The notes under the pieces are model-generated. The model did not search any database. It was not told where the DNA came from and saw nothing but the letters and a program-made list of their open reading frames with translations. A DNA stretch of 64,000 bases, from the NCBI GenBank assembly GCA_015680685.1, contig MNCI01028301.1:246841-310840 (forward strand). Direction: 5' to 3'. The DNA is from Gnetum montanum. Lineage: Eukaryota > Streptophyta > Gnetopsida > Gnetales > Gnetaceae. Made by a program: the position numbers and the translations under genes. Below, in pieces: positions 10,640-22,097 of this stretch. Each line of letters opens with the position of its first letter. Position 1 is the first letter of the stretch.

Positions 10640-12420
10640 GTTTCATATTGACAAGGATGGTCTTCACGGTAATGTGGATACATTGGCGTTGGCCCAAATG
10701 GCTTTGCAAGAGTTCTCTATCGAGAACATGCATGCCAGTGTTATAGAACAACTTGGGCTTGATTTCAAAACCTATCCAACTAAGTATGCCAAGTTTTATG
10801 GGAAATGTGAAGAAGTTGGTTGGTTGGATAGCGAATGGGTATCTCACCGACCACTTACCATAGAATATGTTTTGGTCGAAATTCCACCATTTCCTATGTC
10901 ATTTAGACCTAGTATGTTAAATTGTGCATTTCTTTTTATGTGCTCAAGTGATGATTTTCTTTTGCTTTTGCTAATTTTTTTGCTAGTTATTGTAGTAGCA
11001 AGCAAATCCCAAGAGGTTACAGTGATTACCTCTGGGCATGATGAAACCAACCTCTTCTTCAAGTATGGGGAGGTGGATGAGACTTAACATTGGCTTTGCA
11101 ATGGGGCCCCAGCCACCCTAGTTCATAATGTTCAGGAGGCTAGACTCATGGATTTATTCCTAGCAGCAAATCTAAGTGTCCCAGCTACCAAAATGCTCTC
11201 CCTAGTTGATTCCTTTTCCAAAAAGGCTAACCACTTTGGCACATGGGTTCACAATGTGTGGGTAGTGTTTGAAATCAATGATAAACTTTTTGTAAATCTT
11301 TTCGATGTTTTATTTGATGGTCTACCTATAGAGAAAAAGACTAGCAAGGATGTCAACCATCAGGGGAACATAGAGGAATGGCTGAGGATAAGCAAGGACC
11401 AAAAGGGGATTTACATCCATAAGGTCAAGCTAGCAGTCGCCCAAACAGTTTACCCTATCTTCTGGGCCCATGCCTTTCCCAAGCTACTCTCCCAAGGGAA
11501 AATACTTGGAGTAGAGTAGGCTTGGATCATGCAGGACATCATGGAAGAAGGGACCCATTATAACTGGGCCAGGTACCTCTCCAAAGGCTTGCAAGCTGAA
11601 ATGGTCAAGCTTTGTGAGAAGCTTGATGCTCATTTCAATGTGCATTATGCCTTCTTCATAGCTTGCCTATGATTCTTTGCAAAATTCTTGGTGGTCTGCG
11701 AGAATAGCACCTGGGTGCAACAAGATTACACCTAGATATCCAAGCTATGGATTTGCCAAGTTTACTGCACCACCCGATCCCAAGACCCCCCAGAAACCAT
11801 CAGGGAATCGCTTTCAATAATGACAAGGGATAGGGTGGGGTGTACCTTTCATGCCTCAAACAGCATTGAAGAAGCACCTTCCATTAACATAGGCAACATG
11901 TTAAAGGAGGCACATATCATTGCAGAAATGGTGAAAACCAGGCTACAACACAAAAAGTTTCATCCTGCAAAAGAACCTCCCCGTACTAATGAAGAGAGGG
12001 AAAAAAAGTTACGAATCAAGGTCCATAAAGTACAGCCCGCAGTTGGTAAGTACGCTTGATTATTTTGCTAGTTACCCTTCCCATTTTGTATCACACTAGC
12101 TTGCTTACGTTAAACATATTTAATAGAAGAAGAAGAAGAGGTTTTGGCCCCTAAAGTAGGGGCCCCCGCTGAAGAGGAAGAAGAGGGCCCAACCATGGAA
12201 GAAGAGGCCCCTACCGTAGAGGAAGAGGCCACTGCTGTCGATGATCCTTTTGTGGAGTGTGCCCTAGTACCTGAGGGACATATGACTATTGAGGATGCTG
12301 CCACACTTTTGAGTCAACTAGAAGGGAAAGGGTTGCAATTTGATACTAGTGAGTTTGATCGCTTGCTTGATAGTGTGTCAATGGACGATGCCCCCACTAT
12401 CACCCCTAAGGATTTGTTGG
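10640..12420 (+). pseudogene. Antisense gene, globular and acidic part
   Basis: Exons 3-5 read in one frame. Exon 3 gives FHIDKDGLHGNVDTLALAQM and later EVGWLDSEWVSHRPLTIEY. Exon 4 gives LFLAANLSVPATKMLSLVDS, then EWLRISKDQKGIYIHKVKLA and YPIFWAHAFPKLLSQGKILG. Exon 5 is strongly acidic (EEEEEV, then runs of EEE) and proline-rich before TIEDAATLLSQLEGKGLQFD. In-frame stops lie at 11085, 11517, 11670 and 11733. I do not recognise the family. The layout (globular part, acidic linker, coiled coil) recalls the extra ORFs of Elements IV and VI, but I see no direct sequence match. Confidence 0.65.
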
Positions 12421-12737
12421 GTAGGAGCTTTGCACTATCATTTATGTTATTTTTTCAGTTTCATTGTTATCCTCTCCATCATTGTTAACATGTTTTATTG
12501 TGAAGCAGACACCATTGTTAATGCCCCCGATTCTTCTTCCTTGATCCGTCTCTGACCATGGACTGAGATCCCTGATAAATTCACCTTTATGGAGGGGGTG
12601 GTCAACGACATGATTGATAGCCTATGGCAAATCGATCTTGAGATAGGTATGCTAAAATTACTATGTTAGGATCTCTAAGTTGTTTGTATTTTTTCCCATG
12701 GTACTATGACTAACATTTTTCCATGTGTGATTGACAG

Positions 12738-13558
12738 CTTCTCGTCTCAAGTGGGATCCCTAACAAGCGGTTCAGGTTGATGCAGTGCCTATACTCCCAC
12801 CAGAGATGACTGAGGTTCCTCATGATGTATATGAGGAAATAAGCCAATGTGCCCTCTACTCGGCACAATCATTGTGGGAGTGCAGGCATGTCAACGAGAA
12901 CCTCTAGAAGAGGGTGTAAAAACTTGAGAAAGAGAAGGCTAGCCAAGCCGCTGAGTTGAAGGACCTCTGGTCTAGAAAAGAATTTCTATTGGCATATGAC
13001 ACTCATGATGGTAGTTGGCATATTACTGTAATTGACTATGCAAGATACTAGATAGCCGTACAGCGTAAGAATGAGGCCACTCGTGAGATTATTGAACAAT
13101 GCATGCAGATGGACGTTTTGGCCCAAAAGAACCAAGACTGAAAGGACTATAGCGCAAAGTTGTATGAATGGGGGCAGGCATAAAAGAACCATAAGCATAT
13201 GTACAAAATGGAACATGCTACCTATCATAAACAATATCAGGATGCTTCTGTTGAGTTACATACCCATAAGCTATTCCTTGATGTCATTGGCGCTACTAGG
13301 GCCTACGAAAAGTTCATGCAATAGGTGGTGGTCAGTGAGTCTCCTAAAAGAGAAATGACCTTACCTTATGGGGAGACCACCACTACCGCCTTTTCTCCAA
13401 GTCCACCCAGATGGACAACTATGAAGAAAGAGAAAGTTGTAGCAAGAGTTAATCTCGAGAAGGAAAATTGGGCCAACCTCACCGAAGAGGTGATCCTACA
13501 ATGTCTAGCGGCTAGCATGGATAAGATACCCTCTGAACTGGATGCGGGGCCATCTTAG
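12738..13558 (+). pseudogene. Antisense gene, coiled-coil terminal exon
   Basis: After an intron at 12647-12737 the frame reads ASRLKWDP, then a long helical stretch rich in E, K, Q and A (for example KLEKEKASQAAELKDLW, and EIIEQCMQMDVLAQKNQD near 13085) typical of coiled coil. The end is conserved-looking: WANLTEEVILQCLAASMDK, then a TAG stop at 13556. About seven stops interrupt it. Downstream, 13559-13880 is AT-rich with no gene and would hold the polyadenylation region. Confidence 0.6.
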
Positions 13559-13882
13559 GTTAGTCATTCTTTACTATGTCAGTTTATTTTGTAAGAGCAT
13601 AGTTGTAGTTTGATTTATTATCTTGTTCTTTGTCTTATGCAAGATCCCAATGGAGGTGTAAGACCAGGTGGAACAAAAAATGGAGATGCTGACAAACACT
13701 TCTAGCATGGCAGTGAAAGATTTTTTTATTTTTTGTTGCTTTTGGATTTAAATTTTTGCAAACATTATTGTATGGATTGAAATTGAATGAAAATTAAAAT
13801 GTGAAACTATTATTTCATTTTGTTTTGGCTAATTAATTTTTAACTAATTTTTTATTAATGTGTTTAGGCCCTTTGTGGGCCC

Positions 13883-14080
13883 CTTGTTTTAGTTTAAGGC
13901 CATTTTGAGCCATTGCTTAATGATTGTTTCTTTTATATTTTTGTTGTCTTTATTGTAGGAAAATAGAGTTGCTAGTTTTAGGCCATTTTGGGCCGCGATG
14001 GTAGTTTAAGGCCATTCTAGGTTGTTGCTAGTTTTAGGCCATCTTGGACCATGGAATAGTTTAAGGCCATTTCGGGCCAC
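13883..14080. repeat. TTTAAGGCC repeat cluster C
   Basis: Five copies of a motif near TAGTTTAAGGCCATTTTGGG lie just past the end of the antisense gene. It is a variant of the clusters at 4218-4530 and 8136-8512. Together clusters B and C bracket the antisense gene. Confidence 0.8.
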
Positions 14081-14089
14081 ATGTAAGGT

Positions 14090-14370
14090 ATTGGCAACAA
14101 GGGCAATGTAATCAGCAAATTGTAAATCATGCAAATAGTAAAATTTAATGTAAAAAATGTAAATGGTGTAAACAAGAAATTTTATTGCAAAAATGTAAAT
14201 TACGCAATCAACAAACTTAATGTAAAAAATACAAATTATGCATACAACAAGCTTAATGTAAAATGTAACGATGCAAAATGACCAGCCAAATGTAAAATGT
14301 AAATCCTACAAATAAGAAATTTAATACGAAATGTAAATCATGCAATCAGACGTATAGCAATTCGCTAAAG
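14090..14370. repeat. AATGTAAA degenerate tandem repeat
   Basis: An AT-rich block with repeated pieces such as AATGTAAATCATGCAA, CAACAAGCTTAATGTAAAA and AAGAAATTTAAT at about 50-60 bp spacing. It lies between repeat cluster C and the protease end. It has no coding content. Confidence 0.6.
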
Positions 14371-14421
14371 TGATGTAAAAATAGGTTTCATTCATGCAAT
14401 TTCTTTCTAACCCAACATGGA

Positions 14422-15003
14422 TTAGGCATATGGCTGAGAGGCCTTGCATTGGTATTCATCTATGTTATTGCCTATGATTTGAAAGGGCAACTTAGCCCAC
14501 ATGGTTTCTTCATTTGAACTGATGATTTTGGTATGCTCATTTGTTGAGCATGATGTTTCAGTTTGAAAGAGGGCTTTATTTTCAGACATTTCTATCTTTG
14601 AACCTTGCTCCATGTTCACATTGTTAATGGCTTGGGGGGCCACTTCATTACTATGAATTGCCACTTCCCCTCCTACATAGGGTAAGTGGATTTCTTGATG
14701 TATTGGTGAGGAAACAACCCTTAGTTGGGCTAACCATGATCTCCCCAAGATCAAGTTGAACCCAGGCATCTCTTCAACCATGATGAACACTGCACTCGTA
14801 GGGAACTAGTCCCTTGCTACAAAGTTGATGTGCACGATCCCCTTAACCACCACACATGCCTCATTGAAGGACTTGAGGCATGATGTTGTTGTGGGCTTGA
14901 TTTGAAATGGGATCACATTGGTGGCAGCCCCATCATCAACATGTACCCTGCGGATCTTGTACTGGCCAACCCAGATTGTAATGAACATAGGGGAAATTGT
15001 CAC
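14422..15003 (-). pseudogene. pol: Aspartic protease, Element I
   Basis: The retropepsin domain matures the gag-pol polyprotein. The active-site block reads VHVDDGAATNVIPFQ near 14940, with the D-x-G-A core in the VDDG form that I associate with Ogre/Tat elements. The second conserved block FNLILGRSWLAQLRVVSSP near 14750 is also clear. A stop at 14803-14805 separates the two parts. About 80 further codons of unconserved sequence follow to 14422. Gag lies upstream on the same strand. Confidence 0.82.
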
Positions 15004-15039
15004 TTGACCCTTTTTAGGGTCATCTTTGATAGATTTATT

Positions 15040-18000
15040 GTGAAATGTTAATTGTTAAGGGCATGGTTCTTAGGCCACGGGGGGAAGCATGACTGTGTGA
15101 ATGGCTTTTTCTTCAGGTGGCATGATTTTTCTAATAAGGATGGATGTCAACATGCAAACCATTGCCTTGCGATGGGTTGCAAAGGTTATTACTAAGTCAT
15201 ATAGGCTTAGTGTTGTGTTTTTCTACGTTAGGGCCTATTTAACTTGTGTAAGAGCATTCAGAAAATCTTGCATGCCATCTTGTTTCTTGGTAGCCTTCTC
15301 TTCTTCCATATGCCCCAAGAGGCGAATTTCTTGGGGAAGGGTGGCTTAAAGTTGAACACCAGGCTTTCCTGGTCTAGAAGTTGATGGTTGCACTTGTATT
15401 TTGTTATCAGCAGCTGATGAGGAAGAGGCCATAGGAATTGTTGACAAGGGGGTTAGGCTTAGGAGGACCTAACGTGGCATGTTCCCTAGCTAGCTTATCA
15501 GCTAGGTGCTCTTCGCACCTCTTTGAGCGAGGAGGCTAGGGTGCAACCTTCATCGCTCTATTTTGTGTTGGGGGTAAAGTTGCACACCTTGGTACCTTGA
15601 TGATGAATAGTGCTTATATTGTCACAGTGGTGGGAGACAAGGCAGCTTTCAGCACAAAGGGTGTAGGAGATGTCTGGCGAGGAGCCCTAATGTCAAACGG
15701 TTGTTATGACTTAGTTGTTGTTGTTGGCATTTCTACGTTGTGAGGAGGCACAAAAACCACAAACGGTTTCTGTGGTGGCTTAGGTTTATTATCAATGCCA
15801 ATAGTATTGATTGTGTAACCAACATTGTTAGCGTTGAGGAGGTCTTTGTAAACACCCATCGACTAATTTTCAGGTTGAATAAGACTGCTTTCGTCTAGGA
15901 CCAACTTGCCCTAATCGATCATGCATTGAATGTCATCTTTCAACACTAAACAATAGTCCATATCATGACCACATAGTTGGTGATAGTCACAAAAATGTTC
16001 TAACTTGAAATTCTTAGGCACTGGTGGCTCATTGGGCATAGCCAAGTAGGGATTCCTAAGAACTTTGCAGTACCTTTGATGGTGTTTGATAGCCTCCTTT
16101 GACATCCATTTATGTTGTATACACTTGGCTCCCAACTATTGCTTGAAAAGTTCTAAAGGCTTAATGGGTAAGGGGGTATACTTGGAGCGATCCTTACACT
16201 CAAAGTTTAGCCTTGGCTGGGTTGGTTCCGTAGGCGTTGAGGCCAAGGGCTGACTAGTGTTGCTGGAGCTAGGTGTGGCATTGGTGGGAGCGTTGGGTGT
16301 TGTGGCAACCTTTTCCCTATTGTTAAGCTTAGCCTCATTGGCCACAGTGGCCACCATAGTTGCTATAGCCTTGCCCTTATCTTTTTCTTTCTTAATGTGT
16401 GCATTTTTGTAGGTCACATAGGCCGGGTCTCTACTGGCTTTAGCTGCATCCTAAATACTCTTGGTTTGAGCAAATGCTTTGCTGAGGGACCATGGGGCTA
16501 GGTAGTAGAGTTTAGACTTAATAAATTCATTCACCATGTCCTTAAAGATAGCCAACAAGTGAGCCTTTGTAATCAGTTTGTGTATCTTGTTTAAGGTTGT
16601 ACTCCACCACTGTATGAATCTTTGCATAGATTCTAGTGGATCCTTCTTGATGCTCATGAGCTGGTCTAAAGTGACATCTAGTTTTAATTTGTACTTAAAA
16701 CAAGTCATGAATTAACTCAACAGCTCTTCCAAGGTTGAAATGGAGGTACATGGTAGTACATGGTACTAGTCTAGAGCTTTGCCCATCACAGACATGGCGA
16801 AGACATGGATGATGGTGTGAGGCCATGGTTGCAGCAATAAGGATTTAGACCTGAAAGTCACAAAATGTGCATTGGGATAATCCTTCCCATTTTATTTTGT
16901 AAATTGGGGGAGTGGCACCCTAAGGGGGAAACATGAGCATAGAGACAGTCAAGCAGATAGGGTCATCGTGGTAAAAGTCCATGACCTAGACGGTTTCAGA
17001 ATCGGTAGCCTTAAGCTATTTGATTTCTTTCATGAGGGTTTAGATGAGTTGGAAAGCTTGATCCAAACTAGGGGATGTCGTGGGGGGTTGTGGAGCCATA
17101 GGAGTAACCATGGTTGATGGCATTATCGAGGTAGCAACTTGTCCCATGGGGGGTGCTATTGGGGTTGCTCTAGCAAGTGGTGTTACCTGGGTGGTCCACC
17201 ACCTAGTGAGTGGCACTACCAGGGTAGCCACCAATGGTGGCATTGTAGGTTTGGTTACCTACCTAGTTGGTGGTGTAGCCCACAACCTTACTGACATATA
17301 CAATGGCTGAGTGGTAGGGAAAGTAGTGGTTGTTGTCCACCACGTAGTTGAGGCAGGGGCCGGTGCTAATGGTGGGACAGGTGTAGATGAAGGAACTGAG
17401 GTAGAACTCATGTAAAGCTGTGATGTAGATACATTGTGCACATATGGCAGCATAGATGTTACTAACATTGGGTGCGATACAAGGATAGACTGGGAAGGAA
17501 GAGTGACAGAGAATGAAGTCGAGGGGCCTATGTGCTAATAAGCTAAAGACATGGGATGACTGTCCATTACCAAAGAGGGTCTCGGCTATGGTGGGATTGT
17601 GGTGGTGACGAAGGGAGTAGAAAATTATGATTGGTAAAAATTAGCAACAGAGATAGAAGGGACACCTATGGTATCAATTGGACCACCACCTTTTGAGTGG
17701 GAGTCTAGGTCTTCTTGCCCATCTTGCAAGGGTTCTTCGTAGTGGGACGTTGTGTCCCGTTCTCTTACCCTACTCAGGTGGAGAAGTTGGCTTAGCATCC
17801 ATTGGTATGTCTCAGTTAATGGAATAGTAATTTTAGGAGTAGGGATAAACTCCCTCTTATTCCAGCAAATGAACTTGAAGTTATGTTTCTCATCGAGTTC
17901 GTGACGGTCCAATGGTATGTTTGCTTGCATTTTCGTGTAGAGGAAGTTGTATCGCTCCTTGTCCTAAGGTAGACATTTGGGCAATTACTGTCACAGTCTC

Positions 18001-18116
18001 AGGGACTACCTTGGCATCAGGACTGGGCTAGGTAGTTGCTTGAGACCTACTGCATTCTGGATGGAGTAGGGTACCTCCAGGTTCGAGGTGGGAATGGTAG
18101 TGGTTGCAAGAATCAT
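15040..18116 (-). pseudogene. gag: Gag region, Element I
   Basis: Gag forms the particle that packages element RNA. The first plausible ATG is at 18116 (MILATTTTIPTS), about 500 bp inside the 5' LTR. A variable P/T/V/A-rich part covers about 17040-17470. The core is near 16451-16708 (SMQRFIQWWSTTLNKI). A zinc-knuckle-like motif CDYHQLCGHDMDYCLVLKDD lies near 16000, of the H-x-GH-x-C type seen in Tat gag. From 15900 to 15040 is a weakly conserved linker to protease. Many stops and frame changes break it. Confidence 0.78.
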
Positions 18117-18611
18117 TTTTGCTTATGAAATTGGTGGAAATAGGAAGGGTATGCATAAGGAGAAGTTGCAAGTAGTGTGTTGTTACACTGAGCAGTTATA
18201 GTTGAGAGTTGTAGGAGAGGAGGTTGAAATTGGGTACAAGACGTAGATAACGTAACACGATGGGCAGCATACTACGATGGGTAGTGTAGAACTGTAGAGG
18301 GAGTGATGCAATAAACAATGTAACCCTATAGAGGGGTGTTACATGGTAGATAGTGTAAAACTGTAAAGGATGTGTGGTCAGCGTATCACACTAATTGGAT
18401 TGCTATGCCACACAGGACATAGACGGTGTAATGTAGTACAATAAGCAGCTAGAGGCTTTAGTCTTGCAGGGTTCCAGAGGCATCATCATTGCAACCAGTC
18501 TACATCACTCAGTGCGTAGACAACCACAAGGTTGTCACATCTATGCTAATAGGTAACAAGGTACAGATAGTGTGTAGGATTACTTGTGATGTGCAGAAAG
18601 AGCAAAAAGAA
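18117..18611 (-). other. Leader between 5' LTR and gag, Element I
   Basis: Non-coding leader on the minus strand. It again holds CTACG/GTAGTGTAG-type words (about 18240-18430) like those in the LTR. No upstream ORF of the kind reported in Ogre is visible. Confidence 0.55.
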
Positions 18612-18630
18612 GGCCCTCCTTCTAGCACCA
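18612..18630 (-). other. Primer binding site of Element I
   Basis: On the minus strand, five bases after the LTR, the sequence is TGGTGCTAGAAGGAGGGCC. It starts with the TGG expected from the CCA end of a tRNA. I cannot assign the tRNA with certainty; a tRNA-Arg, which I recall as the Ogre primer, should be tested. Confidence 0.7.
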
Positions 18631-18635
18631 AAAAC

Positions 18636-20943
18636 TGTAGCGACCAAAAACATTGGTGGCTGGAACACCAAGAGGTTACCAAGTGTATAGCCTAACCCCA
18701 GATCTGCATGAGGGCTATGCTGGAGAAAAAATGGAAATGGGGTGCCCTAAACGGTCTGGTCGATTAGACAGGGACTTAGCTGGTGTACAATAACCTTTCA
18801 TAAACAATTTTTTTACAGATGTTATGTATAACTTAGGTGATAAATGTAAACCGATAAGAAAAAATGCAAAATATGATAATAGCAAAACAAAATGAAACAG
18901 GCTTAAGTGAGAGGGTGCACTACCCCAAGGTTGGGAGATTTAATCTTTTTTTGCTTGGAAAGTGTACAACTGATGTGTAGTGTGGATAGGCATAGCTTAC
19001 GATGGAATAATATGATCACAGGTCTTGGACTGTTGCCGACGACATGCTAATAGGGACTGATGAGTTGGTGCTTACTAGGCTAGAAGAGATCAGGAGATGT
19101 TGCTACTAGGAGTTTGCTACTTGTCAATTGTCTTCTTGCTAGTCTCTTTGCCAAAGCCAATTGCCAGAAAGCCAAATGCCAAAAATGCTACTCACAAAAA
19201 AGCCAAATTCAAAAATTCCAATCTTCTTAGCCAACCCCTTGAATGTTGTTCACTGGGGTATTTATAGAGTCAAGGGTGGGAGAGAAATGTGGTTTGGATG
19301 CCGCATGTCTTGGGTCCCACATGGTGTAGGCATGAATGTGCCATACTGCTGTGTAGTGCTATGCTACAGGTGTAATGTTGATCGTGAAACCTGCTATGCT
19401 GTGATCATACTGTTCAAGGTGCATGTGCTAGAATCCAGGGAACTGCCATGTTTTTACAAAGAGTGCTAACAATGAATGCAAAGTGGATCTTGTGCTCTAG
19501 GACTATGTCTTCCTTGCTTCTTGCAAGCAAGGTTAAGTGTAGGGACAACTTTGGGAATAAATAGTAGGGATGCAAAATAAAGTAGACTTTTGATNTGCTG
19601 ATCTTATCTGTTGAAGAGATGCCAAGATAGGAGTAACCATCGCCAACAAGTTTTGGAGCTAACTAGAGATGTCCTGATGCTTCCATGCCATTTTTATGCT
19701 ACTTATGTTGCCCAGTGTATTAGCATAGCATGAACACCTACATGCTACACTATGCTACACTGCGTAGTGTAGTTGCTAGTCTTGAGAGAAATCTTGCCCA
19801 AAAGTTGAGAATACATGCCTAAGGCCTAGCTAGGCAAGAAACTTCTACAATTGTCAACCCTACTTTCCATGTTGAAAGGTCTCAAGACCTACGAAGTTCA
19901 TCCTTGGAACACTTTTGTGCTTTGTGTCCTTGTTATGTTGTGCTACGCTACATAGCATAGCATAGTGTAGCAGCCAATGTGACATAAATTCCTATTTTGA
20001 TCTACGATGCTTTGTCAAGAAACTTTTCTTGAAACCCAAAGGCGAAGTGGGACAAGCAGTCTTGGAGGTCGAAGCATGGCCAAGTGTAATTCTTTTACTG
20101 GAACCACTTGGCAGAGGACCTTCGTGCGTTCTGTCAATGCTACGCTATGTAGTGTAGCACCTAGTTTGGCTCAAATTTTGACCTACTTCATAATCATTTT
20201 GTTACAAAATGTCAATCATGTCCTGGTGTGGCAACAAAACAAGCATTTTTGATGGTTGAGGCATGGGCAAATATGCTTACTCCATCAAAGAAATTTGAGT
20301 AGGAGTATCATCATAGTGAATCCTTGCTATGCTATGCTACTCTACGTAGCGTAGCACAGTGTAGCACTCAAATTAATATGATTTTTGATCAAAACTACCA
20401 CATTTTATCTCATCATATTACTCATGCTTTAAGGATGAAGTGGGGCAGATGTCCTGGAGGGCTGAGTCATTGTCAATCTACATCTTTGGTGCCTGATCAG
20501 TCTTCTCAAGGCCTGCTACACTGTGCAACGTAGCATAGCATAGTAGGTTCCTATGGTTAGAAAACTTACTGAGCTATTTAGCTCATCCTAAACACCTTCG
20601 ATAGCTCCTAGCATGGTCCTTGGGTAGAACATTAGCTAGGTCAAGTGTTAAGCTGGGCAAGCTAGAGGGTGTAGCAACCCTATCAGCCTAGGAAATAGAA
20701 AGATTGCCAGACTATTCGATCTACCCCTAGTGCCTTTTTCATGCAAGCTGGCCTCATGGATGGGTGTCATGTTGACTATGCTGTGGAGGGTGGTAGGTAG
20801 GATCAGAAGTAACTCTATAGGCATTAGGACTTTCAGGGTGCTATGTTGCCTGCATGGTCCTATGTGACATCATGCTTGCAGGGGTCCTTGCCCAAATTCT
20901 GGGACTGCTAAATCATGAGAGTCCCAAAATTTATGATGTTTCA
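18636..20943 (-). repeat. 5' LTR of Element I
   Basis: It begins TGTAG and ends TTTCA on the plus strand and pairs with 486-2787. It has the same palindrome array (19737-20545) and TATA box. An isolated N is at 19595. Confidence 0.93.
19258..19267 (-). promoter_or_regulatory. LTR TATA box (5' LTR, Element I)
   Basis: CTATAAATAC on the minus strand. This is the promoter copy that would drive the genomic RNA through the primer binding site into gag. Confidence 0.75.
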
Positions 20944-20948
20944 CAAGG
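20944..20948. repeat. Target-site duplication of Element I (right copy)
   Basis: CAAGG, identical to 481-485. Confidence 0.93.
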
Positions 20949-21647
20949 TAAGAAAGGAGATATTAAGAACAAAGGATTAATTTTCCATGAGGGGCATGGT
21001 TATAAAATATAACTCTTAACAAATCTAGAAACCATGAGGGTGATATCCTCCCTAGGTTCTAGCATCTTCATTTGATAGGATTACTTGGTGATGATGATTC
21101 CCCCTTGTTCAACTAGGGTAATTATCATGAGCTCAATAAAGATTTTTACATTCCATGGGAGCATGTTCCTGATAATAGAATGAAATGAATCAAAATGGCT
21201 AATGCTCCATTGTATAGAGGATATACTAGTAATGATCCCTAACTCCATGTGCAAGTGTTTGATAATGCTTATTATTTACAAGGGATCATTAGTGATTAGC
21301 AAATATTTCAATTATTCCCTTGTAACTTCATCAAAAAAGTAGAAACATAGTATACATCCTTGATGCTTTAGTTAATTCAAAATTGGGTAGACATGTATAA
21401 AATTTTCTACTTAAAATTCCAAACCTATGCTAGCATTTCTAACATTTGAAAGGATATAGTTGGATGGAGGCAAGGAGCTAGTAAATTGTTAGACATCATC
21501 ATGAAGAGATATTTAAAAATAGTCCATCATTATCTAAACTATGGCTTCAGCTAAAAAGAGCAACTGGTGCATATCATGCAAGGCCTGAGGTAGGAAATAA
21601 GGGAGTAAGTAGATATGTAAGAAATAGGCCAACTATAAAAGAAGTCT
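20949..21647. other. Interval right of Element I, no clear gene
   Basis: AT-rich sequence between the Element I target site and the first readable gag-like ORF of Element II. Frames are broken. It may be 5' sequence of Element II, but no LTR end or primer site could be identified. Confidence 0.5.
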
Positions 21648-22097
21648 ATGGCCCAAATTAAAGAACTTCTAGATACCATTGCTAGTATGGAAGATGAGTG
21701 GAGGAAACGACAGTCTTTAAATGAGTATAACCACCATACCATACATAGAAATGAGGTAAAAATCATTAAAGATACAATTGAACCTCCTATTACCATGGAG
21801 GCCTTGGCATAAGATCAAGTTAGAATCCATAAAGCTTTGGAAGACTTGGCCCAATATGTGAATGAAGTTTGGGATGCGATGGATGAGAAGATAATCACTA
21901 CCCTCAAGGAAATTAAGCGTACAATGGTTGAATAGGTAGTAAAAGTAGTTATAAGAGAGGAATGTAGAAATATGTGTGAAGGAAATGATAAAGAAAAGTT
22001 CTCTTCCCCCAAGGACATAAGAAAATATTTAGTTGAGGATTCATCATCCTCTAGTGATGAGGATTCTTATGAGTATTGTATAGATCCTCATGACTAG
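21648..22097 (+). pseudogene. gag: Gag-like N-terminal part, Element II
   Basis: A 150-codon frame starting MAQIKELLDTIASMEDEWRK and ending with a serine/acidic stretch (SSSSSDEDSYEYC) and TAG. Two internal stops are present. The helical, charged character and its place upstream of an RT in the same orientation suggest gag. It has no diagnostic motif, so this is inference. Confidence 0.4.

Larger units (their letters stand above)
8757..13558 (+). pseudogene. Spliced antisense gene inside Element I
   Basis: This is a plus-strand gene of unknown function lying between protease and RT of the minus-strand element. The inferred exons are 8757-8997, 10105-10554, 10640-10911, 10996-12045, 12127-12420, 12509-12646 and 12738-13558. 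Every intron begins GT and ends AG (donors GTAAGT, GTGAGT, GTATGT, GTAAGT, GTAGGA, GTATGC). Sizes are 1107, 85, 84 (or 87), 81, 88 and 91 bp. From 10640 to the final stop at 13556-13558 one reading frame is kept across all junctions, although two introns are not multiples of three. About a dozen premature stops show this copy is dead. The product would be about 850 codons from exon 3 on: a globular first part, an acidic linker and a coiled-coil tail. Exons 1-2 are too decayed to place the start codon. Confidence 0.7.
486..20943 (-). mobile_element. Element I: full-length Tat/Ogre-like LTR retrotransposon
   Basis: This is a 20.5 kb Ty3/gypsy element read on the minus strand. It has LTRs of 2302 bp (486-2787) and 2308 bp (18636-20943), a perfect CAAGG target duplication, a primer binding site beside the right LTR and a polypurine tract beside the left LTR. 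Coding order on the minus strand is gag, protease, a 6 kb interval, RT, RNase H, a second RNase H, integrase. Two RNase H domains and a protease motif VDDGAATN fit the Tat lineage, whose Ogre members reach 20 kb or more and have an intron between protease and RT. The LTRs differ at many sites, mainly by transitions, and all ORFs carry stops, so the insertion is old. The interval between protease and RT holds a plus-strand spliced gene, annotated separately. Confidence 0.93.

Noticed and set aside
12110-12304. Serine/alanine-rich minus ORF
   Set aside because: It is the reverse shadow of the acidic GAA/GAG-rich exon of the antisense gene.
8136-14080. The antisense module as a separate DNA transposon
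   Set aside because: No terminal inverted repeats or target duplication were seen at its edges, and there is no transposase motif; it seems to be part of Element I.
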